From positions 992,001 to 1,056,000 of the forward strand of contig JAHRHY010000001.1 in NCBI GenBank assembly GCA_019671135.1: a DNA stretch of 64,000 nucleotides, written 5' to 3'. The stretch's first letter is position 1. The number at the start of each line of letters is the position of its first letter. The notes under the pieces were generated by a model that was not told the DNA's origin, did not search any database, and saw nothing but the letters and a program-made list of their open reading frames with translations. Made by a program: the position numbers and the translations under genes. This DNA comes from Linnemannia hyalina (taxonomy: Eukaryota > Mortierellomycota > Mortierellomycetes > Mortierellales > Mortierellaceae). Shown piece after piece: positions 21,501 through 31,903 of the stretch.

Positions 21501-21599
21501 TATCACACCCCATCCACCACATCATCCACAACTCACTTTTCAAACAGCAACTAGAACCGACTTCTCCTTCTACCTCCTCCTCACATAACAACACACAAA
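18565..21599. other. 3 kb conserved spacer between divergent genes B and C
   Basis: No convincing gene was found, although several open frames reach 60-165 codons. It carries the TATA box and CA-rich leader of each flanking gene and three AACTGCGG-type motifs (19590-19600, 19711-19720 reversed, 20339-20347); a fourth (21376-21384) lies close to gene C. The sequence is nearly unchanged in the right arm apart from scattered substitutions, some of which would alter the open frames. That fits non-coding DNA carried along by duplication. Confidence 0.5.
21495..21503 (+). promoter_or_regulatory. TATA box of small gene C
   Basis: TATAAATAT lies 105 bases upstream of the gene C start codon, in a setting like the other family members. 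The leader downstream is CA-rich. Confidence 0.6.
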
Positions 21600-21818
21600 A
21601 TGAACATCTTCAAAAAGTCCAACAAGAACAAGACCGCCTCGGCTGCCAACACCCCTGGCCAGACCCCCATCCAGACCCCTCGCGTCTCGTTGGAAGAATC
21701 CCGCCCTGTCGACATGGCCTCCAAGCAGCAGATGAAGCAGGCCCAGGACGCTGAAATGCTCCACAATCTCATGACCAAGGCCATGTCTGGCGGTCGCTTT
21801 GGCCCCTATATCCTCTAA
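21600..21818 (+). CDS. Small-family protein C, class II (left copy)
   Basis: Intronless, 72 residues, starting MNIFKKSNKNKTASAANTP. The core has two TP sites in GQTPIQTPRVS. A polar helical middle part (MASKQQMKQAQDAEMLH) leads to KAMSGGRFGPYIL. That end fits the class II pattern K-x-M, six residues, then Pro-[Tyr/Phe]-[Ile/Val]-[Leu/Arg], shared with proteins D and E. The right-arm copy differs by one residue (N to K near position 8). No signal peptide, membrane segment or known domain was recognised, and the function is unknown. A TATA box stands 105 bases upstream. Confidence 0.78.
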   Translation: MNIFKKSNKNKTASAANTPGQTPIQTPRVSLEESRPVDMASKQQMKQAQDAEMLHNLMTKAMSGGRFGPYIL

Positions 21819-22884
21819 AGGACTCCTGTCCTTGTCTGTCTCCCCTCTGTCTCCCCTTTGTCCGCTGATCAAGTTCATCCCAAACTCATGGTCCAAGTCC
21901 CTTCCACTCATTACACATATACCAAGCAAGCCAAGAAGCAATCGTTCCTTGCTGCTCCTCCTACCTCTTGTACCATACTCTCTCCTCGTCTTCAGCACCA
22001 AACATCATATCATCGAATAATAAACTCAATAGTCGCCTCATACAAGCGCGCTCCACATTCGTTCTACTCTATGCAACAGTAAAGTGTACGTGCAGTACAT
22101 ACACTGGTACTCATATCGGACAGACCACCAAACACAAACAAAGACGCGCGATTTAAATATCGATATGGCCATTAGAGTACTGGATCATTGCCATGCACCC
22201 CTTTCTCCTCGAGATCGAGCGCGAAACCAAGTTGGACCTGATCCTTTCTTTCTCTCTCTCTCTCTTTTTCTCCCTCGTTCCATTTTGACGTTCTGTCCTT
22301 CTTTTCAGCATAATCCCCCGCCCCGCCCGCAGTGAGAATAAACAAAGGAAAGAGAAAGGAGGAAAGGAAGAGTTCTTTTTAGACATCCTCCCCATTTCTC
22401 TTCTCTCGGGCGGAGTAAAGGCTTATTTTTTGGCACTGTTCATGGTCGAATATGGAAACGATGCCTTGTTGACCTTTCAGACAAGAGAACTGAAGGGAAA
22501 GAGAGTTCAATTGTGTCCCATTCATTCATTCATCCCCTCATAACATCATACAGTAACACGTACTCACTCACTTTACCCGCCTTTTTCTTTCAGCCAAGTC
22601 TATTATTATTTTGCTTACCCTTTGTGGCAAACAAACGCGGATATGCCTCGATCTGTCCATTCTCCTTCCAGTGCCCTGACCAACTGAAGCAGACCTTCAT
22701 TTAGACATCATCAACAACTGCGGTCAGGCCCTGGCCAGCCTCTGTTCACCTTGACCTCCACCTGTATAAATAAACGGTGCCTCGCCCACATTCCTCACTC
22801 ACAAACCACAACATCATCCAGCTCAACAGCAACAGCAACAAACCAACAAAACCACAACCACCAAACAACACAAACATACCAAAG
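21819..22884. other. Spacer between genes C and D
   Basis: Holds the 3' flank of C and the promoter of D: TATAAATA at 22765-22772 and an AACTGCGGTCA motif at 22716-22726. The stretch 22154-22166 has 12 bases (AAATATCGATAT, mostly palindromic) missing from the right arm. No gene seen. Confidence 0.5.
22765..22772 (+). promoter_or_regulatory. TATA box of small gene D
   Basis: TATAAATA lies 120 bases upstream of the gene D start codon. It is mirrored at about 53120-53127 in the right arm. Confidence 0.6.
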
Positions 22885-23091
22885 ATGCCTTCCTTCTTCA
22901 AGTCCTCGTCCTCCAAGAACCAGACCGCCTCGGCCGCCAACACCCCTGCCACCAGCCCCGCCCAGACCCCCCGCAACTCGATCCACGAGCATCGCATCCA
23001 CCAGGGCGTCAAGATGACCCACGACGAGGCCCTACTTTTCGTCCTCAACAAAACCATGTCCAACGCCGCCACCGGTCCCTACATCCGCTAA
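22885..23091 (+). CDS. Small-family protein D, class II (left copy)
   Basis: Intronless, 68 residues, starting MPSFFKSSSSKNQTASAANT. The core includes PATSPAQTPRNSIH, with SP and TP sites. The second half (MTHDEALLFVLNKTM) is a probable amphipathic helix, and the protein ends SNAATGPYIR, the class II terminus. The right-arm copy (52799-53005) encodes an identical protein. The start codon has an A at -3. Starts further upstream would need an implausible Asn/His/Gln-rich extension read from the leader. Function unknown; the family resemblance and duplicate conservation support it as a gene. Confidence 0.78.
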   Translation: MPSFFKSSSSKNQTASAANTPATSPAQTPRNSIHEHRIHQGVKMTHDEALLFVLNKTMSNAATGPYIR

Positions 23092-23242
23092 GCGCAGGCC
23101 TCTTCAAATCTCCCCTCCCTACTCGTCGAGCGACTTGTTCATACCACCCCATACCAACACCACACCATTGCATTTTAACGGCTTGCGCCTTATACCTCTC
23201 TCCAGCATAACTTCATCCAGCATCTGTACCATACCATTACCC

Positions 23243-25383
23243 ATCCACACCACAAATAAACTATTAGTCAACAAAAAACAACACGCATACGCGTGTCTTT
23301 ACAATGAAGAGCCAAATGTCGATCTAGACGCTGCGAGATAGTTGAGCGAACGACAAGGACAAATACGGTTGTTTCTGTGTACCTGGGGATGAAGGGCCCA
23401 CAGAATGCTTGTCTTGACTAAGAAGAAGAAAAAAGAAGAAAAAAGAAGAAAAAAAAAGAGAGAGAGAGAAACAAGAGAGAGAGAGAGAGGATACCCTTTG
23501 GAGTGAGAAGTGGTTGCATTCCTTCTTGGCAATCCTATGCACAAATTATTATGAATTATTGCAACGGTTCCTCCCTTTCTTTGAAGGAAGAGAAGGAAAG
23601 GAAGGAACTCTATTCCAGATCTTGGAATACACCCTTGTCCACTCCTTTTGTCCATAGACATACATAGGCACCCTCCCTCCCTGCGCACATAGATCGACAA
23701 CAGGAAGGGCCAGCAATATAACAAGCGCATGTCCCAACTCTGTGGTTGCTTTATGCATTGACCAAGTTGTATGTGGTTTGATGATCTTCTGTCTTTTATG
23801 TGGCTTTGTTTATCCCCCTCGCACTCATTCGAGATCGTCCTGTTTTTAGGTCAACAGGCTGTATGGAGAAACAGTTGACCGACCCAGCTCGCATGACCCT
23901 TGCTCCTTGCTGTTACTCGTCGTTCGCCAGGTAGTCGTTTCGTTCGTCAGATACCAAAGCCAATGCCGCTACATAAAGGGAAGAGTAATGGAAACAGAAA
24001 AGGCGCCGAAGAGTCTCAGTCCGACACCTTGATCATTCGCGAGAACAACGTGAATATGATGAGAGGTCGTTCTTGCATGGGACAAACCGGCATTGCTCTG
24101 GAATCACGACTGGTCTATGTCCCTCTCATTCTCTATGCAACAGGGATCCGTGCTTTGGTCGGTGCTTCAATGCATGGCCGCACTCAGCAACACAAAACCA
24201 AAGCCGATTACACATTGCATTGAACCATTGGCAACAAACAGAGTCGATTAAAGTATGGTCAACCCTTCCTCTGCCTCTCCTGTCAGTCAGCTCTTCCCTC
24301 CCCTCAATTGACCATCCCTTTCTTCTCTCTGAGGGTCCCCTTTTTGTTGTTATTCTGTATCCTTTGGATGACAATTGGAGCTCTTGAGGAACATACATCG
24401 GGTCTGTTTGGTTTTAGAGAAACAGAACAGAGAAAAGACGTGAGTGAGATTCGAGATGCCCATCTCTTATCATTATTTGTTCATTCCATGACTGACCTTT
24501 TTCCTGATAGCAAACATTTGTCCGTTCCCTTAGGGATCGTTATGACGATGTGCAACCTCTCAACTCTGGGGAAAAAACGGATATGGAGAGAGACGAGAGG
24601 AGGGAACAAACAAGAAGGGAAGGGAAGAGAAGGGAGGAAGGGAAAGGGGAAGAAAAGAAGGGAGGACAGACCGTACTATGATCGCAGGTCACCTTCCCTC
24701 ACATTTCCTATTCACACTCTCGCGCAATGTCCATTTCTATGTGGCCATGAGCATTACTCCACATACCCTTCACCTTTGTTAATATGTTAGGCAACCTAAC
24801 AGCTTTTCTTCTTCTTTCGTTCTCTTCTCTTTCTCCTTCTTTCTACTTTCGTCCTTACTTCTTGCCGTTCTCTTTCCTTCTCCTGTTCCTCTCCTTCTTT
24901 TGTTCATCCTCTTTTTGCTTTCCTTGAAGAGTGCTCTCCTCATCTCACCACCTGCCCTCCTCACCTCCACTATCCCTTCTCCACTCCTATCTCTCTAGTG
25001 TCTCTCTCCTGTCCTCAACTCGATCTTTCAACTACTTACAAGCATTCCTCTGAACACAAGGATCCTCTACACTCCTCATTTTATGAACCTGCACTGAACG
25101 CACCTTCACGATCCCCTATTTTCTTCACCCCCGCTCAACCGGTAAACATGCCTCCTTCTCCTTCGACTCCTTTTACAAGAACCTCCTTAACTTCACGGAG
25201 GTTGTGTCCGTTCTTATTCTAACGCACATTCCTTCCCTTTTGTCTATCGTTCTCCTGCATCATAGTCGACTGTAACTAGGCCTCCTCGCGAACACATCAT
25301 CAATACGATCTCTGTGAGCAAACAGTAGTCAACACAACAACAAACTTCAACAACAAGGACGCAACAAAACAGCACCTCGTTCT
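23243..25383. other. Spacer between the left arm and the 1200-residue gene
   Basis: About 2.1 kb without a supported gene. It includes a purine-rich GA/GAA tract (23420-23490) and a pyrimidine-rich leader before 25384. Open frames here lack coding character. No remnant of the small-gene family was seen. Confidence 0.45.
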
Positions 25384-28300
25384 ATGATGCTCTCTTCGCA
25401 CCACGGCAAGTCTGTTCCTTCTCCTTCTCCCTCTACCGTCTCCATCGACAACTCTCGACCATACTTCAACAACGGCGTCACCCACAATCGCAGAACAAGC
25501 AACAACAATGACAGCTTTGGAACCAAATTTCTCAAGGACGAGTTGTCGTCGATCGAGCCCACGGACGCCATGGACATTCACCAATTGATGCTCCAAAAGT
25601 CCAACTTGAAGAACAGCAGCAATGCCTGTCAACAGACACCCAGGAAGCAGTTTGTCAATACTGGAAACAAGGCCGTCACTCAACAGCAACAGATTGACAA
25701 CTCACTAGCAGGGCTAGAAAACGCCACGTCTTCTAATTCTTCCCCAAAACGACTCCAGTGCACCGACCTCTTTATCGCAACAGAACTGCTCCACCAACAC
25801 CAACAGCACGGCGGTTCGTCCCTCGTTCGTCCAGCGCCAATGCAACAGCAACAACGACAACAACATCCTCATAGCGTCCGATCTGCCGTCCCTGACAACG
25901 ACTTTCTTTGGAACACGCCTCCAGCAAACTGCAAGATGCCCAACCCAAACCTCTCAAGGAGGGCCTCATTGACTGCCGTCATGATGTCCCCTCCATCTGG
26001 TGTGGGGCTGGTCAAGTCTACCGCCAACCATGGAATCTTTTCGTCTAGAGACTTCGTCATGAGTGAGAGCGTCAAGGAGCCCGATATGTCCAAGCAGAAG
26101 GCTGTCCAAAAGAGAATCAACAATCTCAGCGGCCCAAGCAGGAGGCATTCTGTGCCCAATCTCTCAGCCGCTCGTCAAGCCAACTCCAACAGCAACACCA
26201 ATAACAACGCCAACAGTGCAACGAACGCGCCTTTTCCGCGGATGACGACAGGCGCATTCGGCATGCCTGGAGCAGCAATGGACGGATCGTACGTCCCGAC
26301 ACCAACCGACTCTGCATTCCATGGCTCTATCAGTGGCGACCATCACAATCAGTTCCCCGACTTTTCTACCTCGACCACCCACGCCATAACCCCACATCTC
26401 CCGCCCACACCCGCCGAGGCCTATTTCGCCTCTGGTGTCCATCCATTCGACCTTCTTCCTGGAAGTGCAGGAGCTGCTGACGCCTGGTTAAACAATGGCG
26501 CCGCAGGAATGCCGCCAGTCCCTCCACCCATGTCAACTGCAACAAAGTCCGCCACCATTCAGTATCTTCAGCAGCTCCAGCAATCCATGATCTGCCCTGA
26601 CAGCCAAAGTTTCCCTAATCTTGCTCAACAGCAACCACAATCAAAGCAGCAGAGGACTCCACAAACAGGACCACAGTCGCGACGCGGGTCAAAGGCCAAA
26701 GTCAAGCGTAGAGTCGGCAGCGTCCCAGCCCCCGCCCCACCAATGCTCCAATCCTACATGCCAACAGACATGAACTGGTCTCTGCCTCCATCAGATCAAC
26801 AGCTCCTCGCTAATAGTGTCTGCCAACAACAGCAGTTCAACAACTCCGACGTCTCAGCTTCTCTTCCACCAACACCAACGCCTTCAACCACCCCACGCAC
26901 GTTTTACCATGGCCCTGCTCCTTGCGGCAACCCAGAGCCTCTGTACGAATATCTGGCATCCCCTACAGTTGTGCCCGGTCTAGAGATCATTGGACACGAC
27001 TTTTACGGCAACTATGTCCAGATCCTTCCTATTTGCCCCGACACGACCTGCAGCATGAACCAGGATCCCGTTTACCTCAATCTCCTGCAGGCTATCTACG
27101 CCCATACTATCCCGTTCTTGGATCTTGCACCTGGATCAGAGGAGGAGACCCAGCTTCTGAACAATGGCACGCCTTCGGCGATCGCCACCCAGTCGATTCA
27201 ACCTCCCTTCAAGAACTTGTTGCCACTCAACGGCACTGCTGGTCAGAACAGTGATATCTACAGCGCTCAACTAATTTCGTCTGGGTCGCACACCACGCTG
27301 GGCCAGCATTCGACGTTGACGCCTTCGGTGTCTTCGCCTTCATTCCAACAGTTGTCAGCCAATAGAAACAACACCAACAACTCTGAGTCTAGCAAGCTTC
27401 TTCGCCGGGCTTCGATGGCTTCTATCAGCTCCAGCAACGGCAACGCTGCCTCCAACAGCCGCCGCTCCAGCGTCGTGTCGAACCTCAGTCTGAGCAACCC
27501 AGCGAGGAAGAAGAAGAACGCGCCGAGGACGCACCCTTACAAATCGACCAGCTCGTTCAAAGAGGACAACCCCATGGTCACAGAGGCCATTCTAACGCAG
27601 GTCGGAGGACTCGGTGGAATCGGCAATAGCGCAACTGTCAGCGCAACGGATCCTCGTCATAAAGTCGCCGAGAAGATGGTTCACATGGACGAGGCCGAAT
27701 ATGCTGCACATTACTCCAAGCACCAGCAGGTCATGAACAAGTCTGCATCGACAACGGCGCTCTGTCTTGCTCAGACCTTGGTGACCTCTATGAGCGGTAG
27801 TTCCTTGGGACCCCTCAATCCTAGTTCGTTGATGTCGTCCTCCGTCACAGCACCGTCGATCGCCAATGCGATGACGAGCAGCAGCATCGGGAATGGATCT
27901 ATCTCCAACAACGCGTCTTCGTCCTCGCCTTTGGATTCGATCGTGGCTGCCGACTTTATCAGAGCCCTCTCCGAATGCAGCGGTACCATGAACGACTTGG
28001 GCCTTCAAGGCGAAGGCATGCAGCCCGCTGCGGCCGAAATTAGTCTGTCCGAGCGCGACATCTTAAGCCTTGAGAACTTGATGATGATGGACAGCAATTC
28101 TGCAGCTGCCGTTCAAGCAGCTGCCGCGACCGCTTGGCCCAACTGGTTCGATCTCAGCCAGCTGGAAAAGGATGTCTGTGAAGCTGGGTTAGGTCACCAA
28201 GCGTCCGCCTTTTCGTCTGCGTCTTGCTCCATGGCCAACTTGCCCCTCTCGACCTCTTCGACCTTGACTTCTTTTGCGAACCACCACAACCGCAACAACA

Positions 28301-28986
28301 ACTCTGCAAGGGATGCGTTAACAACCAACTTATTGCTCAGTTCAAGCACCGATCTTGCCATGATGGACGATCTGTTTGAGGACAACAGTAAACAGCAGCA
28401 GCAGTCTCAAGTCTTCAAGGGTTCGCTTGGCAGCAGTGACCAAGACACCGAGATGACTATGGTTTCCATGTCTCCAGCCACAAAACTGAACCACGTCAAC
28501 AGCACCAGCCAAGTCCTTGTCTTTGACCAGGTCTCAACCTCTCCTCTCCAACAAGGCTCTTCCTCCCACCGAGGCATTAGTCCCTCGGGTGAATCAACTA
28601 CATCCTTCTCCTCTCGCGCCAGCACCGACGCGACCGTCAACACCTCCGGCAACAACGACGACAGAGAGCCCAAGGCCCCAATCGCCAACGACCTGACACT
28701 CCCTTACACGTCATCGCTGTTAACAGTCCTCCCCTTCTCTGCCCATCACTCACATCCCATCTTCCCGACCCGAGGCAACCGCCGCTCAGGCTGGTACCGA
28801 TCCAAGTCGGTGGCGTCTCAGGGCCTGAGCCAGATCACCGGAGTCGATTATACGACCACGTGCTGGTACGACGTCGAGCGGCTCCAGGACGTGGTCCGTG
28901 ACTCGATCTCCTTCCAGGAATCGAGTGGATTGAAGTCCTTGGAGGACCTGACTGAACCCGGTCCTTCAAGTGCCACCAAGAACTAA
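25384..28986 (+). CDS. Large Ser/Gln/Asn-rich low-complexity protein, unknown function
   Basis: An uninterrupted 1200-codon frame starting MMLSSHHGKSVPSP. Most of it is disordered, with Gln, Asn, Ser and His runs and repeated basic-Ser motifs such as RRASL, SRRHSVPNL and RRASMAS, which look like basophilic kinase or 14-3-3 sites. Two stretches look more ordered: about residues 515-580 (GLEIIGHDFYGNYVQILPI, then DPVYLNLLQAIYAH) and the C-terminus (GVDYTTTCWYDVERLQDVV). There is no recognisable DNA-binding or catalytic domain. The composition suggests a regulator of transcription or signalling, which is inference only. The lack of introns over 3.6 kb is unusual for this neighbourhood. Confidence 0.75.
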   Translation: MMLSSHHGKSVPSPSPSTVSIDNSRPYFNNGVTHNRRTSNNNDSFGTKFLKDELSSIEPTDAMDIHQLMLQKSNLKNSSNACQQTPRKQFVNTGNKAVTQQQQIDNSLAGLENATSSNSSPKRLQCTDLFIATELLHQHQQHGGSSLVRPAPMQQQQRQQHPHSVRSAVPDNDFLWNTPPANCKMPNPNLSRRASLTAVMMSPPSGVGLVKSTANHGIFSSRDFVMSESVKEPDMSKQKAVQKRINNLSGPSRRHSVPNLSAARQANSNSNTNNNANSATNAPFPRMTTGAFGMPGAAMDGSYVPTPTDSAFHGSISGDHHNQFPDFSTSTTHAITPHLPPTPAEAYFASGVHPFDLLPGSAGAADAWLNNGAAGMPPVPPPMSTATKSATIQYLQQLQQSMICPDSQSFPNLAQQQPQSKQQRTPQTGPQSRRGSKAKVKRRVGSVPAPAPPMLQSYMPTDMNWSLPPSDQQLLANSVCQQQQFNNSDVSASLPPTPTPSTTPRTFYHGPAPCGNPEPLYEYLASPTVVPGLEIIGHDFYGNYVQILPICPDTTCSMNQDPVYLNLLQAIYAHTIPFLDLAPGSEEETQLLNNGTPSAIATQSIQPPFKNLLPLNGTAGQNSDIYSAQLISSGSHTTLGQHSTLTPSVSSPSFQQLSANRNNTNNSESSKLLRRASMASISSSNGNAASNSRRSSVVSNLSLSNPARKKKNAPRTHPYKSTSSFKEDNPMVTEAILTQVGGLGGIGNSATVSATDPRHKVAEKMVHMDEAEYAAHYSKHQQVMNKSASTTALCLAQTLVTSMSGSSLGPLNPSSLMSSSVTAPSIANAMTSSSIGNGSISNNASSSSPLDSIVAADFIRALSECSGTMNDLGLQGEGMQPAAAEISLSERDILSLENLMMMDSNSAAAVQAAAATAWPNWFDLSQLEKDVCEAGLGHQASAFSSASCSMANLPLSTSSTLTSFANHHNRNNNSARDALTTNLLLSSSTDLAMMDDLFEDNSKQQQQSQVFKGSLGSSDQDTEMTMVSMSPATKLNHVNSTSQVLVFDQVSTSPLQQGSSSHRGISPSGESTTSFSSRASTDATVNTSGNNDDREPKAPIANDLTLPYTSSLLTVLPFSAHHSHPIFPTRGNRRSGWYRSKSVASQGLSQITGVDYTTTCWYDVERLQDVVRDSISFQESSGLKSLEDLTEPGPSSATKN

Positions 28987-29191
28987 ACTAGTTACCTTAC
29001 CACCTTTTTTTCTGTCCACGCCACAACATATTATTACTCAAAAGTACTACTAAACACTTGTTCATAATTCTTTCTTATAAACCATCGATGTATTAATTAT
29101 TTACAGTTGTTTTTATTCTTTTTGAAGTGAGTGGGGCTTATGGTATCAGAAAGTTAAGGAATGAAAAGGATCCGCGAAATATAACGAGCAC

Positions 29192-30919
29192 TTAAAGACG
29201 AGCCATGAACTCAGAGCTGGCACCCTTGGCACGGACAGACTCGACCTCCTCCTCAGAGACCTCACGAGCCTCGATGGCGGGGTTGTAGCCGACACGCTTG
29301 CGCGAGTCGACGTACTTGGGGGAAGAGCCCAATTCGTTGGCCTTCTTGTAGAGCGAGATGACGACGGCACCGCCGAGACCGACGTTGTGCTGAAGGGCAT
29401 ACTTGCAGTTGGGGACCTGGCGCTCACCGCACCAGCCGCGAAGCTGCCAGACCAACTCGGAGCACTGAGCCAAACCAGTGGCACCGAGGGGGTGACCCTT
29501 GGAGATCAAACCGCCCGAGGGGTTGACGACGTACTTGCCTCCGTAGGAGACATCGTTGGTGTCGATCAACTTGTGGGCCTCACCGGGCTTGCAGAGTCCG
29601 AGGGCATCGTAGGTGATCAACTCGTTGGCAGAGAAGCAGTCGTGCAACTCAACGACCTGGACATCTGTGGGTTTAATTCCAGCCTTGGAGAAGACTTCGG
29701 CAGCAGCGCGACGGGTCATGTCGGCACCAGCCAACTCGATCGAGGACTCGTTGAAGAGCTTAGGCGAGTCGGTGGCCATGGACTGGGCGACCATCTCGAC
29801 GGCCTGATCCTGCAAGTTGTGCTCACGAACAAACTTCTCCGAGGCCAAGATGGCACAGGCAGAGCCATCCGAGGTGGGGCAGCACTGGAGCTTGGTGAGG
29901 GGGCCAAAGACTTTGTTGGACTTTTCAATCTGCTCCAAGGTGTAGATGTCACGGAACTGGGAGTAAGGGTTCAAGGCGGAGTGGCGATGGTTCTTCTCGG
30001 CAATCTTGGCCATGTGAGTGGGGGTGGCGCCGTACTTTTCGCAGTACTCGATACCGGCGTTACCAAAGATCTGGGCAGCAAAGGGGCCGGCGCTGATGCC
30101 ACGGGTCTCGCTCATCATAGAGACGGTCTTGTCCAAGGGGTTGGTGCGGTCCTCGAACTTGGATCCGAGCGAACCAGCCTCCATTTTTTCGAAACCGAGG
30201 GCCATGGTGCAGTCGGCAACACCGTACTCGATGGCCTGGCGAGCCAAGTAGAGTGCAGTCGATCCAGTGGAACAGTTGTTGTTAACGTTGATGATGGGGA
30301 TCTACAATGTTGTTTGAAGGTAACGTTAGTTTTTGTTGATTTTTCTCGGTTCGGGTATATGTTGGCACTTCGCAGTTGTTGCAAGGACGTCAAAGAAAGG
30401 CAGAATTCATTACCTGGTGCATTCCGAGCTGGTACAAGGTGCGCTGACCGCAAGTAGAATCGCCATAGCAGTATCCGACAGCAGCCTACGGGTTGGAAAG
30501 GGAAAAAAAGCATTAATGTGCTTTGAATTAGCCTTTTGATCGAAAAGGGGGGGAGGAAAGTGGGGCGGGAGAAACGGATGAATAAATATGCGAGCCGGGT
30601 AGGCACAAACGAGGAGGGTGTGGGAAAAAGAGGTTGTTCCATACTTGCTGGACCTTGTCGTAGGTGATACCGGCATCCAAGAGGGCTTTGGTAGCAGCCT
30701 CACGACCCATATCTATAATGTTTTCAAAACGAGAGTTGCTTGCTTGTCAGTTCACAGTGTTTACTTCTCTCAGGACATTGTAAAATCAATGACGGGTTGA
30801 GCGGAGATCGATCCATATGGAGAAAGAAGAAACGTACCGGGATAGTCTCTCAAGTCTCTGGGTTTGATGAACTTGGTCATGCCGACACCAATGATGTAAA
30901 CTTTCTGGGTAGGGGCCAT
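29192..30919 (-). CDS. SCP-x-type peroxisomal thiolase (3-ketoacyl-CoA thiolase)
   Basis: Exons are 30919-30838, 30712-30645, 30485-30414 and 30301-29192, giving 443 residues. The start [17 protein letters not shown], the nucleophile region [11 protein letters not shown] (Cys at about 84), the [10 protein letters not shown] motif and [14 protein letters not shown] follow the thiolase domain of sterol carrier protein x. That enzyme cleaves 3-ketoacyl-CoA, including branched-chain substrates, in peroxisomes. The SCP2 lipid-transfer domain of the animal fusion is absent. The protein ends in ARL, a plausible type 1 peroxisomal targeting signal, which fits the size and role. Intron phases agree at all three junctions. 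Confidence 0.93.
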
Positions 30920-31903
30920 TTTTAATGATATATGTATGTGTTGGGTGTAAGATGGGGAGGGTGTGTGGAGAAGTGGATTCGGATGGAGAAAGAAGAAAAG
31001 AAGAAGCGAATGGGGTTCTTTTTATTTGAATAAGTTGTCGAGCCGCGTGTTAATGAATGCGCCTTGTCTCTTTGTCTCTTTACACGTGACGCATGTTGAG
31101 CCGAACAGACGAACATCAAGAAGGACTCGACTTGCAACAAATTCTCGTTGGTGTGCACAAACACATACAAACAAACACAAAGGAAAGTGGCACAGTTCTA
31201 GTTTAATCGATCAGCAAAGTGCGTAGAGCAACAAGAACAAAATATTCTCGTTCTTGACCGTATCAATCGGTCTCCGGCACCCCAAAGACAACGGCTCTGC
31301 CTTCATCGTATCGATGCCCAGGTCGTGTGCGTATAGATGTTGTTTTGTTGTTTATCGTTGTTCTTATGGTTGTATGTGCCTGACCACAACAACAATCCGA
31401 TCAGCCGAAAACACTAACAATCTATCTACATACACCATTGATAAACCGTGCCGGATTGTTTTTCTCGTTTTGATGTTGTTGTAAGCAAAACGTACTGTGC
31501 ACACAAACAACAACAACCTATTGCTTTATGGCAAGCGAGTTTTCATTTTCCGACGTCTTCTCTTCGGGTCAGATTTGACTTCCCCACACCCTAAAAAAAA
31601 GGTGACAATTCCATGGCAGAGTGTCGTTCATTCTTTAAAATGAATGAGATTCGAACACTTCTTTTCCCAATCTTTCCTTCATTCTTTTTCTTTTTTGCTG
31701 CTGACGACAATTTCCTCCTGCCTGGTCGCTCAAAGAAACAGGCCTTGTTCTCACCAAACGCGTCGCCCTTTCCCACGGCTCAACAAATATCAGTTATTTA
31801 GTGGCGTCATTTGACAACAGGACAGGAAGGATGCATATGAGACAAAGGACAGGATGTGTACAAGTTGTGCAGCAATGGTGCAGATATCGTTTTAATGTAG
31901 CAC
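30920..31903. other. Intergenic region, thiolase promoter side
   Basis: AT- and CA-rich spacer carrying the thiolase promoter and the 3' flank of the kinase-like gene; no gene supported. Confidence 0.4.

Larger units (their letters stand above)
16871..23242. repeat. Left arm of a 6.4 kb inverted duplication
   Basis: This segment is the reverse complement of 52648-59011. The match begins 18 bases beyond the stop codon of gene A (outer edge) and ends in the 3' flank of gene D (inner edge, at CCATTACCC). Everything between corresponds: four small genes, their promoters and all spacers. Differences found by eye are scattered single-base changes plus small indels: a 6-base CAACAG unit near 22830, 12 extra bases near 22154, and one extra TTGGC unit near 17180. 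Identity by eye is about 98%, not computed. No transposase, terminal repeat or target-site duplication was recognised. Confidence 0.95.

Noticed and set aside
16871..23242. Arm considered as a transposon
   Set aside because: No transposase, reverse transcriptase, terminal inverted repeats or target-site duplications; contents are host-like small genes with individual promoters.
29387..30457. 356-codon frame on the + strand across the thiolase
   Set aside because: Antisense shadow of a clear thiolase gene; Gly/Val-rich as expected from GC-biased third positions.
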